Of a DNA stretch of 42,207 nt, positions 6,630 through 16,300 are shown piece by piece (position 1 is the first letter of the stretch; every line of letters starts with the position of its first letter). Under the pieces are notes generated by a model. The model had not been told where the DNA came from. It worked only from the letters and a program-made list of their open reading frames with translations, and ran no database searches. The position numbers were made by a program, and so were the translations under genes. The stretch is from Haliea sp040222615. Its GTDB lineage: Bacteria; Pseudomonadota; Gammaproteobacteria; Pseudomonadales; Halieaceae. The stretch covers positions 1 to 42,207 of the forward strand of contig NZ_JAVKCQ010000209.1 in NCBI RefSeq assembly GCF_040222615.1, given 5' to 3'.

Positions 6630-8564
6630 ATGGGCAAGATTATCGGAATCGACCTGGGTACCACCAATTCCTGCGTGGCCGTGCTGGAAGGCGGCAAGGC
6701 GCGGGTAATCGAGAATTCCGAGGGTGACCGCACCACACCCTCGATCGTTGCCTACACGGAAGATGGCGAGATTCTGGTGGGCCAGAGCGCCAAGCGGCAG
6801 TCGGTCACCAACCCCAACAACACTCTGTATGCCGTCAAGCGCCTGATCGGACGCAAGTTCAAGGACGACGTGGTGCAGAAGGACATCAAGATGGTCCCCT
6901 ACAAGATCATCGAAGCCGACAACGGTGACGCCTGGGTACAGGCCAAGACCGAGAAAATGGCGCCGCCGCAGGTATCGGCTGAAGTGCTGCGGAAAATGAA
7001 GCGCACCGCCGAGGAGTACCTGGGCGAGTCGGTCACCGAGGCGGTGATCACAGTGCCGGCCTATTTCAATGATTCCCAACGCCAGGCGACCAAGGATGCC
7101 GGCCGTATCGCCGGCCTGGATGTCAAGCGCATCATCAACGAGCCCACTGCTGCGGCGCTGGCCTATGGCATGGACAAGGCCAAGGGCGACCGCACCATTG
7201 CGGTGTACGACCTGGGCGGCGGTACGTTTGACATCTCCATCATCGAAATTGCCGAGGTGGATGGCGAGCACCAGTTCGAGGTGCTCTCCACCAACGGTGA
7301 CACCTTCCTCGGTGGCGAGGACTTCGACATGCGCCTGATCGAGTATCTGGCGGCGGAGTTCAAGAAGGAGAGCGGCATCGACCTGCACAGCGATCCGCTG
7401 GCCCTGCAGCGCCTGAAAGAAGCGGCGGAGAAGGCCAAGATTGAGCTGTCCTCGAGCCAGCAGACCGAGGTCAACCTGCCCTACATCACGGCTGACGCGA
7501 CCGGTCCCAAGCACCTGGTGGTCAAGCTGTCTCGCTCCAAGCTCGAGTCTCTGGTCGAGGAGCTGGTCAAGCGCTCCATGGAACCGGTGAAAGTGGCCCT
7601 GCAGGACGCCGGCCTCAGCCCCAGCGAGATCAACGATGTAATCCTGGTGGGTGGCCAGACCCGCATGCCGATGGTACAGAAAGCGGTGGCGGACTTCTTC
7701 GGCAAAGAGCCGCGCAAGGACGTCAACCCGGATGAAGCGGTGGCCATGGGCGCTGCGATTCAGGGCGCGGTCCTGTCCGGTGATGTCAAGGACGTGCTGC
7801 TGCTCGACGTGACTCCGCTGACTCTGGGCATTGAAACCATGGGCGGTGTCGCCACGCCGCTGATCGAGAAGAACACCACCATTCCGACCAAGAAGTCGCA
7901 GGTGTTCTCGACGGCTGACGACAACCAGACCGCTGTGACCATCCATGTGGTGCAGGGCGAGCGCAAGCAGGCGACACAGAACAAGTCCCTGGGCCGTTTC
8001 GATCTGGCGGACATACCGCCGGCGCCGCGTGGCATGCCGCAGATCGAGGTCACCTTCGACCTCGATGCCAACGGTATCCTCAACGTCTCCGCCAAGGACA
8101 AGGCCACCGGCAAGGAGCAGTCCATCCGCATCACCGCGTCCGGCGGCCTGAGCGAGGAGGAAATCGAGAAGATGGTTTCCGATGCCGAGGCCAACGCCGA
8201 CGCCGACGCCAAGTTCGAAGAGCTGGTCAGCGCCCGCAACAGCTGCGACGGTCTGGTGCATGCGGCCCGCAAGACCCTGGAAGAGGCGGGCGACAACGCC
8301 ACCGCGGAGGAGAAAGCGGCTATCGAGGCGGCGATCGCGGAGGCGGAAGAGGCGCTGAAGGCCAATGACAAGGACGCCCTCGACGCCGCGGCCACCAAGC
8401 TGACCGAGGCGACCGGTCCGGTAGCGCAGAAAATGTACCAGGCCCAGGCCGAAGCCGGTGCGGGTGCCGCGCAGGAAGCGGGCGGCGGTGCCGGCGAGCA
8501 GGCAAAAGGTGGCGACGATGTGGTCGACGCCGAGTTCGAGGAAGTGAACGACGACAAGAAGTAA
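6630..8564 (+). CDS. dnaK: Chaperone DnaK (Hsp70)
   Basis: ATP-driven cytosolic Hsp70 chaperone, 644 aa, the usual length. The nucleotide-binding domain shows the phosphate-1 loop GIDLGTTNSCVAV at the N terminus, AVYDLGGGTFDISI as phosphate-2, and the adenosine-site region ILVGGQTRMP. The interdomain linker DVLLLDVTPLTLGIE leads into the substrate-binding domain. A helical lid and the typical acidic tail ending EFEEVNDDKK complete it. GAGGAG provides the ribosome site. It is flanked by grpE and dnaJ, forming the complete KJE machine, and has its own sigma-32-type promoter. Confidence 0.99.
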   Translation: MGKIIGIDLGTTNSCVAVLEGGKARVIENSEGDRTTPSIVAYTEDGEILVGQSAKRQSVTNPNNTLYAVKRLIGRKFKDDVVQKDIKMVPYKIIEADNGDAWVQAKTEKMAPPQVSAEVLRKMKRTAEEYLGESVTEAVITVPAYFNDSQRQATKDAGRIAGLDVKRIINEPTAAALAYGMDKAKGDRTIAVYDLGGGTFDISIIEIAEVDGEHQFEVLSTNGDTFLGGEDFDMRLIEYLAAEFKKESGIDLHSDPLALQRLKEAAEKAKIELSSSQQTEVNLPYITADATGPKHLVVKLSRSKLESLVEELVKRSMEPVKVALQDAGLSPSEINDVILVGGQTRMPMVQKAVADFFGKEPRKDVNPDEAVAMGAAIQGAVLSGDVKDVLLLDVTPLTLGIETMGGVATPLIEKNTTIPTKKSQVFSTADDNQTAVTIHVVQGERKQATQNKSLGRFDLADIPPAPRGMPQIEVTFDLDANGILNVSAKDKATGKEQSIRITASGGLSEEEIEKMVSDAEANADADAKFEELVSARNSCDGLVHAARKTLEEAGDNATAEEKAAIEAAIAEAEEALKANDKDALDAAATKLTEATGPVAQKMYQAQAEAGAGAAQEAGGGAGEQAKGGDDVVDAEFEEVNDDKK

Positions 8565-8585
8565 GCAAAAGCGCTTCTGTCACAC

Positions 8586-8642
8586 GGGGCGGAGTGCCGC
8601 CCCGGATGCCAATCTTGGCCACGCGGGACATAAGAGCCCGCG
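8586..8642 (+). terminator. Two hairpins between dnaK and dnaJ
   Basis: First hairpin: GGGGCGG (8586-8592), loop AGTG, CCGCCCC (8597-8603). Second: CGCGGG (8622-8627), 9-nt loop, CCCGCG (8637-8642). Neither is followed by a clear T tract. They may partly terminate transcription or mark an RNA-processing site, lowering DnaJ output relative to DnaK, as intergenic stems do in other dnaKJ operons. Confidence 0.45.
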
Positions 8643-8681
8643 TCGTCATTTGCGAGGGTGCGGTTTAACGCCAGGCTGTTT

Positions 8682-9806
8682 ATGTCAAAACGCGATTACT
8701 ACGAAGTGCTCGGGGTCGAGAAATCGTCCGATGAGAAGGATATCAAGAAGGCTTATCGCCGGGTGGCCATGAAGTACCACCCCGACCGCAACCCGGACGA
8801 TCCGGATGCGGATGAGAAGTTCAAGGAGGCCACCGAAGCCTACGACGTGCTGATGAACAGCGAAAAGCGCGCCGCCTACGACCGCTTTGGCCACTCCGGG
8901 GTGGACCCGAACATGGGCGGTGGCGGCTTCGGCGGTGGCAGCTTCAGCGACATTTTCGGCGATGTGTTCGGGGACATTTTCGGTGGTGGCGGGCGCGGAC
9001 GCGGTGGTCCCCAGCGCGGCTCCGACCTGCGCTATACCCTGGATATCTCTCTTGAAGACGCCGTGCGGGGTACCACTGTTGAGATCAAGGTGCCCACCCT
9101 GGCCAGTTGTGAGGAATGTGATGGCTCCGGCGCCCGCAAAGGCAGTACGCCGGTCAGCTGTACCACCTGTGGCGGTGTCGGCCAGGTGCGGATGCAGCAG
9201 GGTTTCTTTCAGGTGCAGCAGACCTGCCCCACCTGCCGCGGTCGCGGCAAGATGATTGCCGACCCCTGTCCCAAGTGCCGCGGCCAGGGCCGGGTAGAAA
9301 AGCGCAAGACCCTTTCGGTCAAGGTGCCACCGGGCGTGGATACCGGCGACCGCATCCGCCTGTCCGGCGAAGGTGAGGCGGGCCCCGACGGTGGGCCACC
9401 CGGTGATCTGTTTGTGCAGATGTCGGTGCGCCAGCACCCCATCTTCGAGCGCGATGGCAAGAACCTGTTCTGCGAAGTTCCCATCACCTTTGTCGCGGCG
9501 GCATTGGGAGGCGAGCTGGAAGTGCCGACCCTGGATGGCCGGGTCAAGCTCAAGATCCCCCCGGAAACCCAGACCGGCAAGCTGTTTCGCCTGCGTGGCA
9601 AGGGCGTGAAGCCGGTGCGCGGCGGTGCGGTTGGCGATTTGTTGTGTCGGGCGGTGGTGGAGACACCGGTCAACCTCAACAAGAAGCAAAAGGACCTGCT
9701 GAAGGAGTTCCAGGATAGTCTCGGCCAGGGCGGGGACGCCCAGTCGCCGCGCCAGACCAGCTGGTTCGAGGGTGTGAAGGCATTTTTCGATGATATGAAG
9801 CCATGA
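8682..9806 (+). CDS. dnaJ: Chaperone DnaJ (Hsp40)
   Basis: Type I Hsp40 cochaperone that stimulates the DnaK ATPase, 374 aa. Domains in order: J domain with the catalytic HPD at residues 33-35; a Gly/Phe-rich linker (about 75-115); four zinc-finger CxxCxGxG modules (CEECDGSG, CTTCGGVG, CPTCRGRG, CPKCRGQG); and a C-terminal substrate-binding region. The frame extends to a GTG at 8658, but the ATG at 8682 starts MSKRDYYEVLG, the standard DnaJ start, with a weak AGG in front. Its stop overlaps the dapB start by four bases (ATGA), so the two are translationally coupled. Confidence 0.98.
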   Translation: MSKRDYYEVLGVEKSSDEKDIKKAYRRVAMKYHPDRNPDDPDADEKFKEATEAYDVLMNSEKRAAYDRFGHSGVDPNMGGGGFGGGSFSDIFGDVFGDIFGGGGRGRGGPQRGSDLRYTLDISLEDAVRGTTVEIKVPTLASCEECDGSGARKGSTPVSCTTCGGVGQVRMQQGFFQVQQTCPTCRGRGKMIADPCPKCRGQGRVEKRKTLSVKVPPGVDTGDRIRLSGEGEAGPDGGPPGDLFVQMSVRQHPIFERDGKNLFCEVPITFVAAALGGELEVPTLDGRVKLKIPPETQTGKLFRLRGKGVKPVRGGAVGDLLCRAVVETPVNLNKKQKDLLKEFQDSLGQGGDAQSPRQTSWFEGVKAFFDDMKP

Positions 9807-10606
9807 CCGTACGAGTAGGGATTACCGGCGCCGCCGGCCGCATGGGGCGCACTCTGATCGAAGCCATCAACCAGGCACCGGGCCTGGCGCTGGCTGCGGC
9901 AGTAGAGCAGCCCGGCAGCAGCCTGGTCGGGGCGGACGCCGGCGAGCTGGCGGGGCTGGGCAAGATTGGCGTGGCCGTATCCGGCGACCTGGCGGCGGTG
10001 GTCGACGACATCGACGTGCTGATCGATTTCACAGTCCCCGCGGCGACCCTTGCCAACCTGGCGCTTTGCGCCGCCGCGGGCAAGGCCGTGGTTATCGGGA
10101 CAACCGGTTTCAGCGCCAGCGAGGATGAGGATATCAAACGCGCCGCCGCCCGTGTGCCGGTCTGCAAGGCCTCCAATTTCAGCACCGGCGTGAATCTCTG
10201 CTTCAAGCTCCTGGACATGGCGGCGCGGGTGCTGGGAGACGACGTCGACATCGAAATCGTAGAGGCTCATCACCGGCACAAGATTGATGCCCCCTCGGGC
10301 ACGGCGCTGTCCATGGGCGGCGTGGTGGCGAACGCCCTGGGTCGCGACCTGGCCGAAGTGGCCGTGTACGGCCGCGAGGGCCAGACCGGCGCCCGCAACC
10401 GTGACACCATTGGTTTCGCGACCGTTAGAGCTGGCGATATCGTCGGCGATCACACGGTCATTTTTGCCGCCGACGGCGAGCGGGTGGAGATCACCCACAA
10501 GGCCTCCAGTCGGATGTCTTTCGCCCGTGGCGCGGTACGAGCCGCCGGTTGGCTGAACGGACGCGAGCCGGCGCTTTACGATATGCAGGATGTGCTGGGC
10601 CTGTAG
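9803..10606 (+). CDS. dapB: 4-hydroxy-tetrahydrodipicolinate reductase
   Basis: NAD(P)H-dependent enzyme of the diaminopimelate/lysine pathway, 267 aa. The N-terminal Rossmann motif GITGAAGRMGR binds the cofactor. The substrate site shows the family signature EIVEAHHRHKIDAPSGTAL (about residues 151-169), with the paired His residues and the Lys that contact substrate. It overlaps dnaJ by 4 nt. In many gammaproteobacteria dapB is followed by carAB. Here a thioredoxin-TPR gene takes that place after a 26-nt gap. Confidence 0.97.
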   Translation: MTVRVGITGAAGRMGRTLIEAINQAPGLALAAAVEQPGSSLVGADAGELAGLGKIGVAVSGDLAAVVDDIDVLIDFTVPAATLANLALCAAAGKAVVIGTTGFSASEDEDIKRAAARVPVCKASNFSTGVNLCFKLLDMAARVLGDDVDIEIVEAHHRHKIDAPSGTALSMGGVVANALGRDLAEVAVYGREGQTGARNRDTIGFATVRAGDIVGDHTVIFAADGERVEITHKASSRMSFARGAVRAAGWLNGREPALYDMQDVLGL

Positions 10607-10632
10607 CGGTCCGCGAACGGAGGAATACCCGC

Positions 10633-11487
10633 GTGAGCGAACACATAGTCAATATTGATGAACGCAACGCTGCGGCGCTGCTGATTGAGGAGTCCCACCA
10701 GCGCCCCGTGGTGGTGGACTTCTGGGCCGACTGGTGCGGCCCCTGCAAAACCCTGATGCCGCTGCTGGAAAAGCTGGCCAACGAGCATGCCGGAGCGTTT
10801 CTGCTGGCCAAGGTCAATGCCGACGAGCAACCCATGATTACCCAGCAGTTCGGCGTGCGCAGCCTGCCTACCGTGATGGTGATGCAGGATGGCCAGCCCG
10901 TTGACGGGTTTGTCGGCGCCCAGTCAGAACAGCAGGTGCGCGAGCTACTGGAAAAGTACCTGCCGAAACCGTGGGACGGCCTGCTGGACCAGGGCCAGGC
11001 GCTTATGGCGCAGGGCGATTTCAGCGCGGCCCTGGCACCCTTGCGGCAGGCGTTCGAGGATTCCCGCCAGCGGCACGATATCACGCTGGCCTATGCCCAC
11101 GCCCTGGTGGAATGCAATCGGCTGGATGACGCCGACGGCGTGCTGGCAACGGTGAAGATGGCAGACCAGGACCCGGCCTGGGAGCAGCTGGTGGCGCAGG
11201 TCAAATTGAAGCGTGAGGCGGCGGTGACGCCGGAGATGGCGGCGCTGGAGCAGCAACTTGAGCTGGATCCTGAAAGCCACGATGTGCGCCACCAGCTGGC
11301 GGTGCAATACATCGATGCCGGCTACTATCGCGAGGCGCTGGAGCACCTCATTACCATTCTCCGGCAGGATCTCAACCACGCCGAGGGCGCCAGCAAGAAG
11401 ACCCTGCTCGACACCATCGCCAGCCTCGGCAAGGGCGATCCCCTGGCAGTGGAGTACCAGCGCAAGCTATACAGCCTGCTGTACTGA
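10633..11487 (+). CDS. cnoX: Thioredoxin-TPR chaperedoxin, CnoX/YbbN-like
   Basis: A 284-aa cytosolic protein with an N-terminal thioredoxin fold and a C-terminal all-helical TPR region. Both the layout and the length match E. coli CnoX (YbbN), a holdase that protects proteins from oxidative aggregation and hands them to DnaK/J and GroEL. The active site is WCGPC with C35 and C38, so unlike E. coli CnoX it should be redox-active, as reported for some other CnoX proteins. I chose the GTG at 10633, which has an AGGAAT site and begins SEHIVNIDERN; an upstream frame extension overlaps dapB and has no thioredoxin similarity. It directly follows the chaperone operon, consistent with a proteostasis role. 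The symbol is assigned by architecture. Confidence 0.83.
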   Translation: MSEHIVNIDERNAAALLIEESHQRPVVVDFWADWCGPCKTLMPLLEKLANEHAGAFLLAKVNADEQPMITQQFGVRSLPTVMVMQDGQPVDGFVGAQSEQQVRELLEKYLPKPWDGLLDQGQALMAQGDFSAALAPLRQAFEDSRQRHDITLAYAHALVECNRLDDADGVLATVKMADQDPAWEQLVAQVKLKREAAVTPEMAALEQQLELDPESHDVRHQLAVQYIDAGYYREALEHLITILRQDLNHAEGASKKTLLDTIASLGKGDPLAVEYQRKLYSLLY

Positions 11488-11496
11488 GCATCCCTG

Positions 11497-13335
11497 TCAG
11501 AGCGGCCAGTTGAAGGCCACTGCCACATGGAAGCCGTCGTCCTGGAGGTCGCTTTCTGCAGGCTGCGGGACATCGTCATCGACGATCGATTCGGCGTAGA
11601 ACAGGCTGAAGTGCAGGTACTGCGCAGGGCGCCAGCGGAATCCCAAGCCGATACTCCCCAGCTCGGCTGCCCTGTGGGTGGAGAGGCTGCTGTCGTGGTC
11701 CCAGCTGCGGCCGTAGTCCACGAACGGCACGGCGGTGATATTCCACCGGCCAGAATGCCCGTTGTTGCTGAACAGCGGAACTCGCCACTCCAGCGAGCCG
11801 CTGACCCCGCTATCGCGCACCAGCTGGTTCTCGCGAAACCCGCGCACGGAATAGACACCACCCAGCGCCATTTTTTCCACCGACAGTAGCGAATCAAACG
11901 CCTGCTGCCAGACGCTGCTGAAAACCAGCTGGCTGTCCAGCCATGCCAGGCGTCGCGCATACTGGACCTGGGTCAGGAGTACGGTGAACTGGCTTTCGGG
12001 AATGCGAGCGCCGGTTTCGGCCTGGCGGGTCGGAGAGGCATCCGGTATCGTCGTCGCACCGAACCAGTCCAGGCCGTAGCGCAGGCTGGCGCGCAGGGCC
12101 AGAACATCATCATCGCCGCGTTCGATCCACTCCGCTCCAACGCTGACATTGGTGGCTGCGATTTTGCCATCGCGCGCGCCCAGCGAAAATGAGAAGGGCC
12201 TGCCCAGCAGCCAGGTCTCGGATCGGCTGTGGTTCAGGCCGAGTAACAGCTCGACGCTTCGGTCGAGGCGGTCCACCACGGGATGCGACAGCGAGATACC
12301 CCAGGACTCGGTATCACTTTCGATATCGAGCTGGTCAAAGGGGGCTTCAATCACCTCGGACTCGCCCCGCTGGTAACCCAGCCAGAGCCGCGTGTCGCGA
12401 CTGTTCAGGGGGCGCGTGTAGTCAATGTAGGCGTCTTTGAGGCCTTCGCTGGCGCTGGCCCTGAACGCCAGCCGGTCTCCGCGCCCGGTGAGGTTCAGGT
12501 GCTCCAGGGACACTGTGCCGCGCTCGGCGCCGACGCTGGGAGAGCGGTGATTGTCCAGCGCGAGCCCCAGCCTGACCGGTTTGGCCTCCTCGATTCGCAG
12601 CTGCAGGTCGGCTTCACCCGGGGCCAAACCCGGGATCAGGGAGGCGTTGATCTTGCGGATCATGGGATTGAGTTCCAGGCCGCGCAAGCTGTCCTGCAAT
12701 TCATACACATTCAGCGGTTCGCCGATGCCGCGTCGCAAACGGGCTTCCAGGAATGCCGGCGCAAGCCGCCCGGGCGAAAGCCACTCGATTTTACTGAGCC
12801 CGCCCTCCACCGCCCGCAGGTTCAGTGTGCCCCGCTCGGGAATGTGTTCCGGCAACAGCACACCCGAATTGACGTAGCCTTCGTTGTAGTACAGCAGTGA
12901 CAGCCGTCGCCGCAGTTCCTGCAGGTTTTCGGGCGACAGGGTCCGGTGGGCGAAGGGCTCGGTTATCTGTGCGATTGCCGCGGGAGAAAGCACGGTATTT
13001 CCCGTTAGCACAATGTCCGTGACCTGCATGCTGCTGACGCCGGGCAGTATCTCCGCGCTGTCTCCCTCGGTTTGCTGCGGCCGGGGCAGTACTTGTTGGT
13101 GGGGGCGGGCGGCGGGCTTGTCGGGTGGCAGGTCGAAGGCCGGCTCGGCAAAGCTGTCTTCCGAGTCCGCGAAGCCGCGGCCGACGTTGTCGCCAAAGGA
13201 GGGGGCCGGGGCGCCGGTCTGCGGCTGTGACTGGGCGAATGTGCCAAGCCCGAGGCTGCAAATGCCGATGAGGACCGCGGCGAGTGGCCTGGCCACTGTG
13301 CGTCGCGCCACCACGGTCAGAGCAGGTGCTGGCAT
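11497..13335 (-). CDS. TpsB-type two-partner secretion transporter (ShlB/FhaC/HecB family)
   Basis: Outer-membrane transporter of a two-partner secretion system, 612 aa. A signal peptide (about residues 1-36, cut near AQS) and a Pro-rich linker lead to a POTRA domain (about 100-190), with the family segment YYNEGYVNSGVLLPEH, and then a 16-strand-type beta barrel. The L6-loop signature VRGF is at residues 497-500. The C terminus ends FNWPL rather than with the more usual aromatic residue. The start ATG overlaps the end of tpsA by 19 nt, with a GGAGG site in the tpsA coding region, so translation is probably coupled. It presumably exports the adjacent TpsA protein. Its 3' end is 9 nt from the convergent cnoX stop. 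Confidence 0.93.
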   Translation of the reverse strand: MPAPALTVVARRTVARPLAAVLIGICSLGLGTFAQSQPQTGAPAPSFGDNVGRGFADSEDSFAEPAFDLPPDKPAARPHQQVLPRPQQTEGDSAEILPGVSSMQVTDIVLTGNTVLSPAAIAQITEPFAHRTLSPENLQELRRRLSLLYYNEGYVNSGVLLPEHIPERGTLNLRAVEGGLSKIEWLSPGRLAPAFLEARLRRGIGEPLNVYELQDSLRGLELNPMIRKINASLIPGLAPGEADLQLRIEEAKPVRLGLALDNHRSPSVGAERGTVSLEHLNLTGRGDRLAFRASASEGLKDAYIDYTRPLNSRDTRLWLGYQRGESEVIEAPFDQLDIESDTESWGISLSHPVVDRLDRSVELLLGLNHSRSETWLLGRPFSFSLGARDGKIAATNVSVGAEWIERGDDDVLALRASLRYGLDWFGATTIPDASPTRQAETGARIPESQFTVLLTQVQYARRLAWLDSQLVFSSVWQQAFDSLLSVEKMALGGVYSVRGFRENQLVRDSGVSGSLEWRVPLFSNNGHSGRWNITAVPFVDYGRSWDHDSSLSTHRAAELGSIGLGFRWRPAQYLHFSLFYAESIVDDDVPQPAESDLQDDGFHVAVAFNWPL

Positions 13336-16300
13336 TTGGCCTCCATTCCCCGGGCATCCCGGTGCTGTCCTGCGTTGGCCCCGGTGTAACCGGCCGAGCT
13401 TGGCTGCCGGGCTTGCCTGGTCCCGCCGGGTCTGAAGCCGCCGGTGAGATAGCCGTCATAGGTTTCTGCGACCACTCCGCCACCGACGATCACCAGGCTG
13501 CTGGCATCTTCGGGACTTACCGCGCAGCGGTCCTGTATCAGGTCGGTGGCATCGAGGATGTCCACATCCAGCTCGGAAACCGCAGCGCTGATATCCTGCT
13601 CGGGTGCATTGATCTCGAGACTGCCCGGTGCGCCCAGCGTCGACGTCACCTGGAAGATGGAGCGGGCGTCACGCAGGAAGTTCTCGGCGTTGATGTTGAT
13701 CAGGCCGCCGTTGCCCGCATTCGCGCTTGCCGACAGGCCGCTGTTGCGCACGAACACCAGGGTGGCCGGCGCGAGCGGGTTGCCCAGCGTGATGGAACCG
13801 CCGTTGCCCGCTGAGTCGGAAGACTGGGAACTCGCGGAGATGAACACGATGCCGCCGGAATCCAGGTCGCCATCCAGGCGGATATCGCGACCGAAAATGT
13901 TGACGTCGCCGCCTCCGGCGTTGTCCGACGTGCCTTCGATCCGGGCGAGGCGCAGACTGACTTTGTCGGCGGCCAGCAGGATGGTCCCCGCGTCGCCCGA
14001 GCCTACCGCGGAGGTCTGGATGAAGCCGCCGCCCTCGAACTGCAGAGTGTTGGTCGCGACAACCCTGACGTCACCCGCGGCGCTGGCGCCCAGGGAATTG
14101 CTGAGCAGCTCGGTATTCTCCCCCGTCAGAAGGATGTCTCCGCCACTGGTGAGAAAGATGCTGCCGGTGACGCCTTCGCCTGCCGTGGCTGTCTGGATCG
14201 AAACGTTGTCCACCCGGATCGACTCACCGGCGGCAACTGACACCTGGCCGGCGGGCGACCGGCCGGTGGCGTTGCTCTGCAAGGTGCTTTCACTGATTTG
14301 CAAGGTTTCTCCGGCGTCTATGAGAATCTGTGCAGGTATATCGTCCACGTCATTGGACCGGGTCGTGGTCGCCAGGGTGGTTCTGTCAATGCTGACAGTC
14401 GCTGCAGAGATCAGCAGGAAACCGGCTGCCCCGTCCGCGGCGGCGACACTGTCTATGGCTGCGCCCGACAGGGACAGACGGTCCCGGGCGCTGAGGGAAA
14501 TAATGCCGGCATTGCCCGAGCCGACAGACGAGGTCGACAGTGTTGTCGGCAGCGGGGATTCTATGGCGATTGTGGCGGCATCCAGCAGCACGGCACCGGA
14601 GTCGCCGGGGCCAACGGTGAAGCTGGACAAGTCATGCTGTCCCCGTATCACCAGGTCGTCCACGGCCGAGATGAAGATGGTGCCTCCCGCGCCGGCACTG
14701 GTTGTCACGCTGCTGATGCTGGTTGTTGCACCGTCCGTGCCTGGCTGGTTCAGTTCCACCCGGCGACCACTGAGCGAAACGATGCCACCTTCCCCGACAG
14801 CGGAGCTGTCCCCGAGGCTGTTACTGCTGATATCGAAGCTGCCATCCAGGAGCAAATTGCCGTCGGCAGCGATAAATATATCACCCCCCTGCAGGTCGCC
14901 GCCGGTTCCCGTCGAGATGGAGGAGGTTTCCCCGGTGGAAATCAGCGAGATATCACCCGCTGAAAACAGGCCGATTGACGCTCCATTGCGCCCGGCGCTG
15001 GTGACCCCAAGGAGGGTCGTATTGATCATTGTCAGGCCACCCGCACCGGCCTGCAGATTGATCGAGCGCTGTTCCACCGGGTTCAGGCCCGCGGAGAAAA
15101 TGTCGCTGTACTCGGTTTTGATACGGGCACCGGCAAGCAGTATGTCCCCCGAGCCCCCGCTGCCGCCGCTGATGCTGGCCAGGTTGGCTCGGGCGTCGGC
15201 TGAGCCCGTGAGCATCAGGTCGCCCTGGACATTCAACAGCAAATCACCCGCCCGGTTGAGCTGGGTGCTGAAAGCCAGAATCTGCCCCTGCTGCAGGAGA
15301 AAGTTCTCCATTGGCAGAGACGCGCTGGTGCCGAAGAGGATGTTGCCGGGGTCACCGGTGGGCGCTCCCAGGTCCAGATTGCGGCTGGATACCAGGCCCC
15401 CAAACTGTGCGTAGTTTGGCGTGTCGACGAGAATGTCACCGGCCTCACTCCCGCTTGCGGTGCTGGTCCGCAGTACCGAGTCCAGCAGTGTCACGCCGCC
15501 GGTGGCGCGGATAGACACGGGCACAGGCCGGGTGGAGGCGGCTGTCTCAATATAGGAATTGTCAATGCTCAGGTTGGCCGCCAGCACCGCAAACCTTGAG
15601 ACCGGGGCAATACCGGAGTCCGACACGAACAGGTTGCTGTTTTGCAGCTGAATGCTGCCCAGCGCGGTATCCCGCTCGGCGGACAAGCCACTGGGCAGGA
15701 TGTTGTTGTCGAGAGATACGCTGCCGCCAACCCCCAGGGCCGCCAGCCGAAGATTGAGGGCCTGCATCTGGGTGCTGTCGTCAGGGGCGAAGAGAGCAGT
15801 GGGGTCGAAGGCCGTCGCCACGTCCCCGGTAAACCGGATACCGGCAAGCTGCGGGTCGATGCTGGTTCCGACCAGCGTCATGTTGGACAGGAACAGCGGG
15901 GTATTGGCGTTCGCGGCGTCGCTGGCTGTCACGGCTATTCCCGCTGGGCTGACATTCGCCGGCAGGGCCTGGCGGTCCAGAAAGCCGAAGGAGGTGGGTT
16001 CGGCAACGGACAGTATCGAGCTCAATACCGGTTCGTGGGAGTAAAAACTGTCGCCGTTGGCAAAACCCAGACGATTCGCTGTAGTCAATACGAAGGTGCT
16101 CTGGGCATCGAAGGCCGCCCCGTCGCCAATGATAATGCCGCTGGGATTCAGCAGCCACAGCGCGGCGCTGGTAGGACTGAGTACGCCGGCAGATGCTCGG
16201 CGAACCTGCAACGTACCGAAGATTCCAGAAGGCAGCTGCCCTGTCACCCGGGCAACAATGTGCTCAATGCCCGTGGACTGGTGTGTGAAAGTCGCCATCT

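Noticed and set aside
6591..8261. 556-codon minus-strand frame opposite dnaK
   Set aside because: Mirror of dnaK codon bias; His/Gln/Leu/Val-rich with no family features.
13546..15414. 622-codon plus-strand frame opposite tpsA
   Set aside because: Ser/Pro/Arg-rich antisense shadow of the TpsA repeats; no start site or domain supports it.
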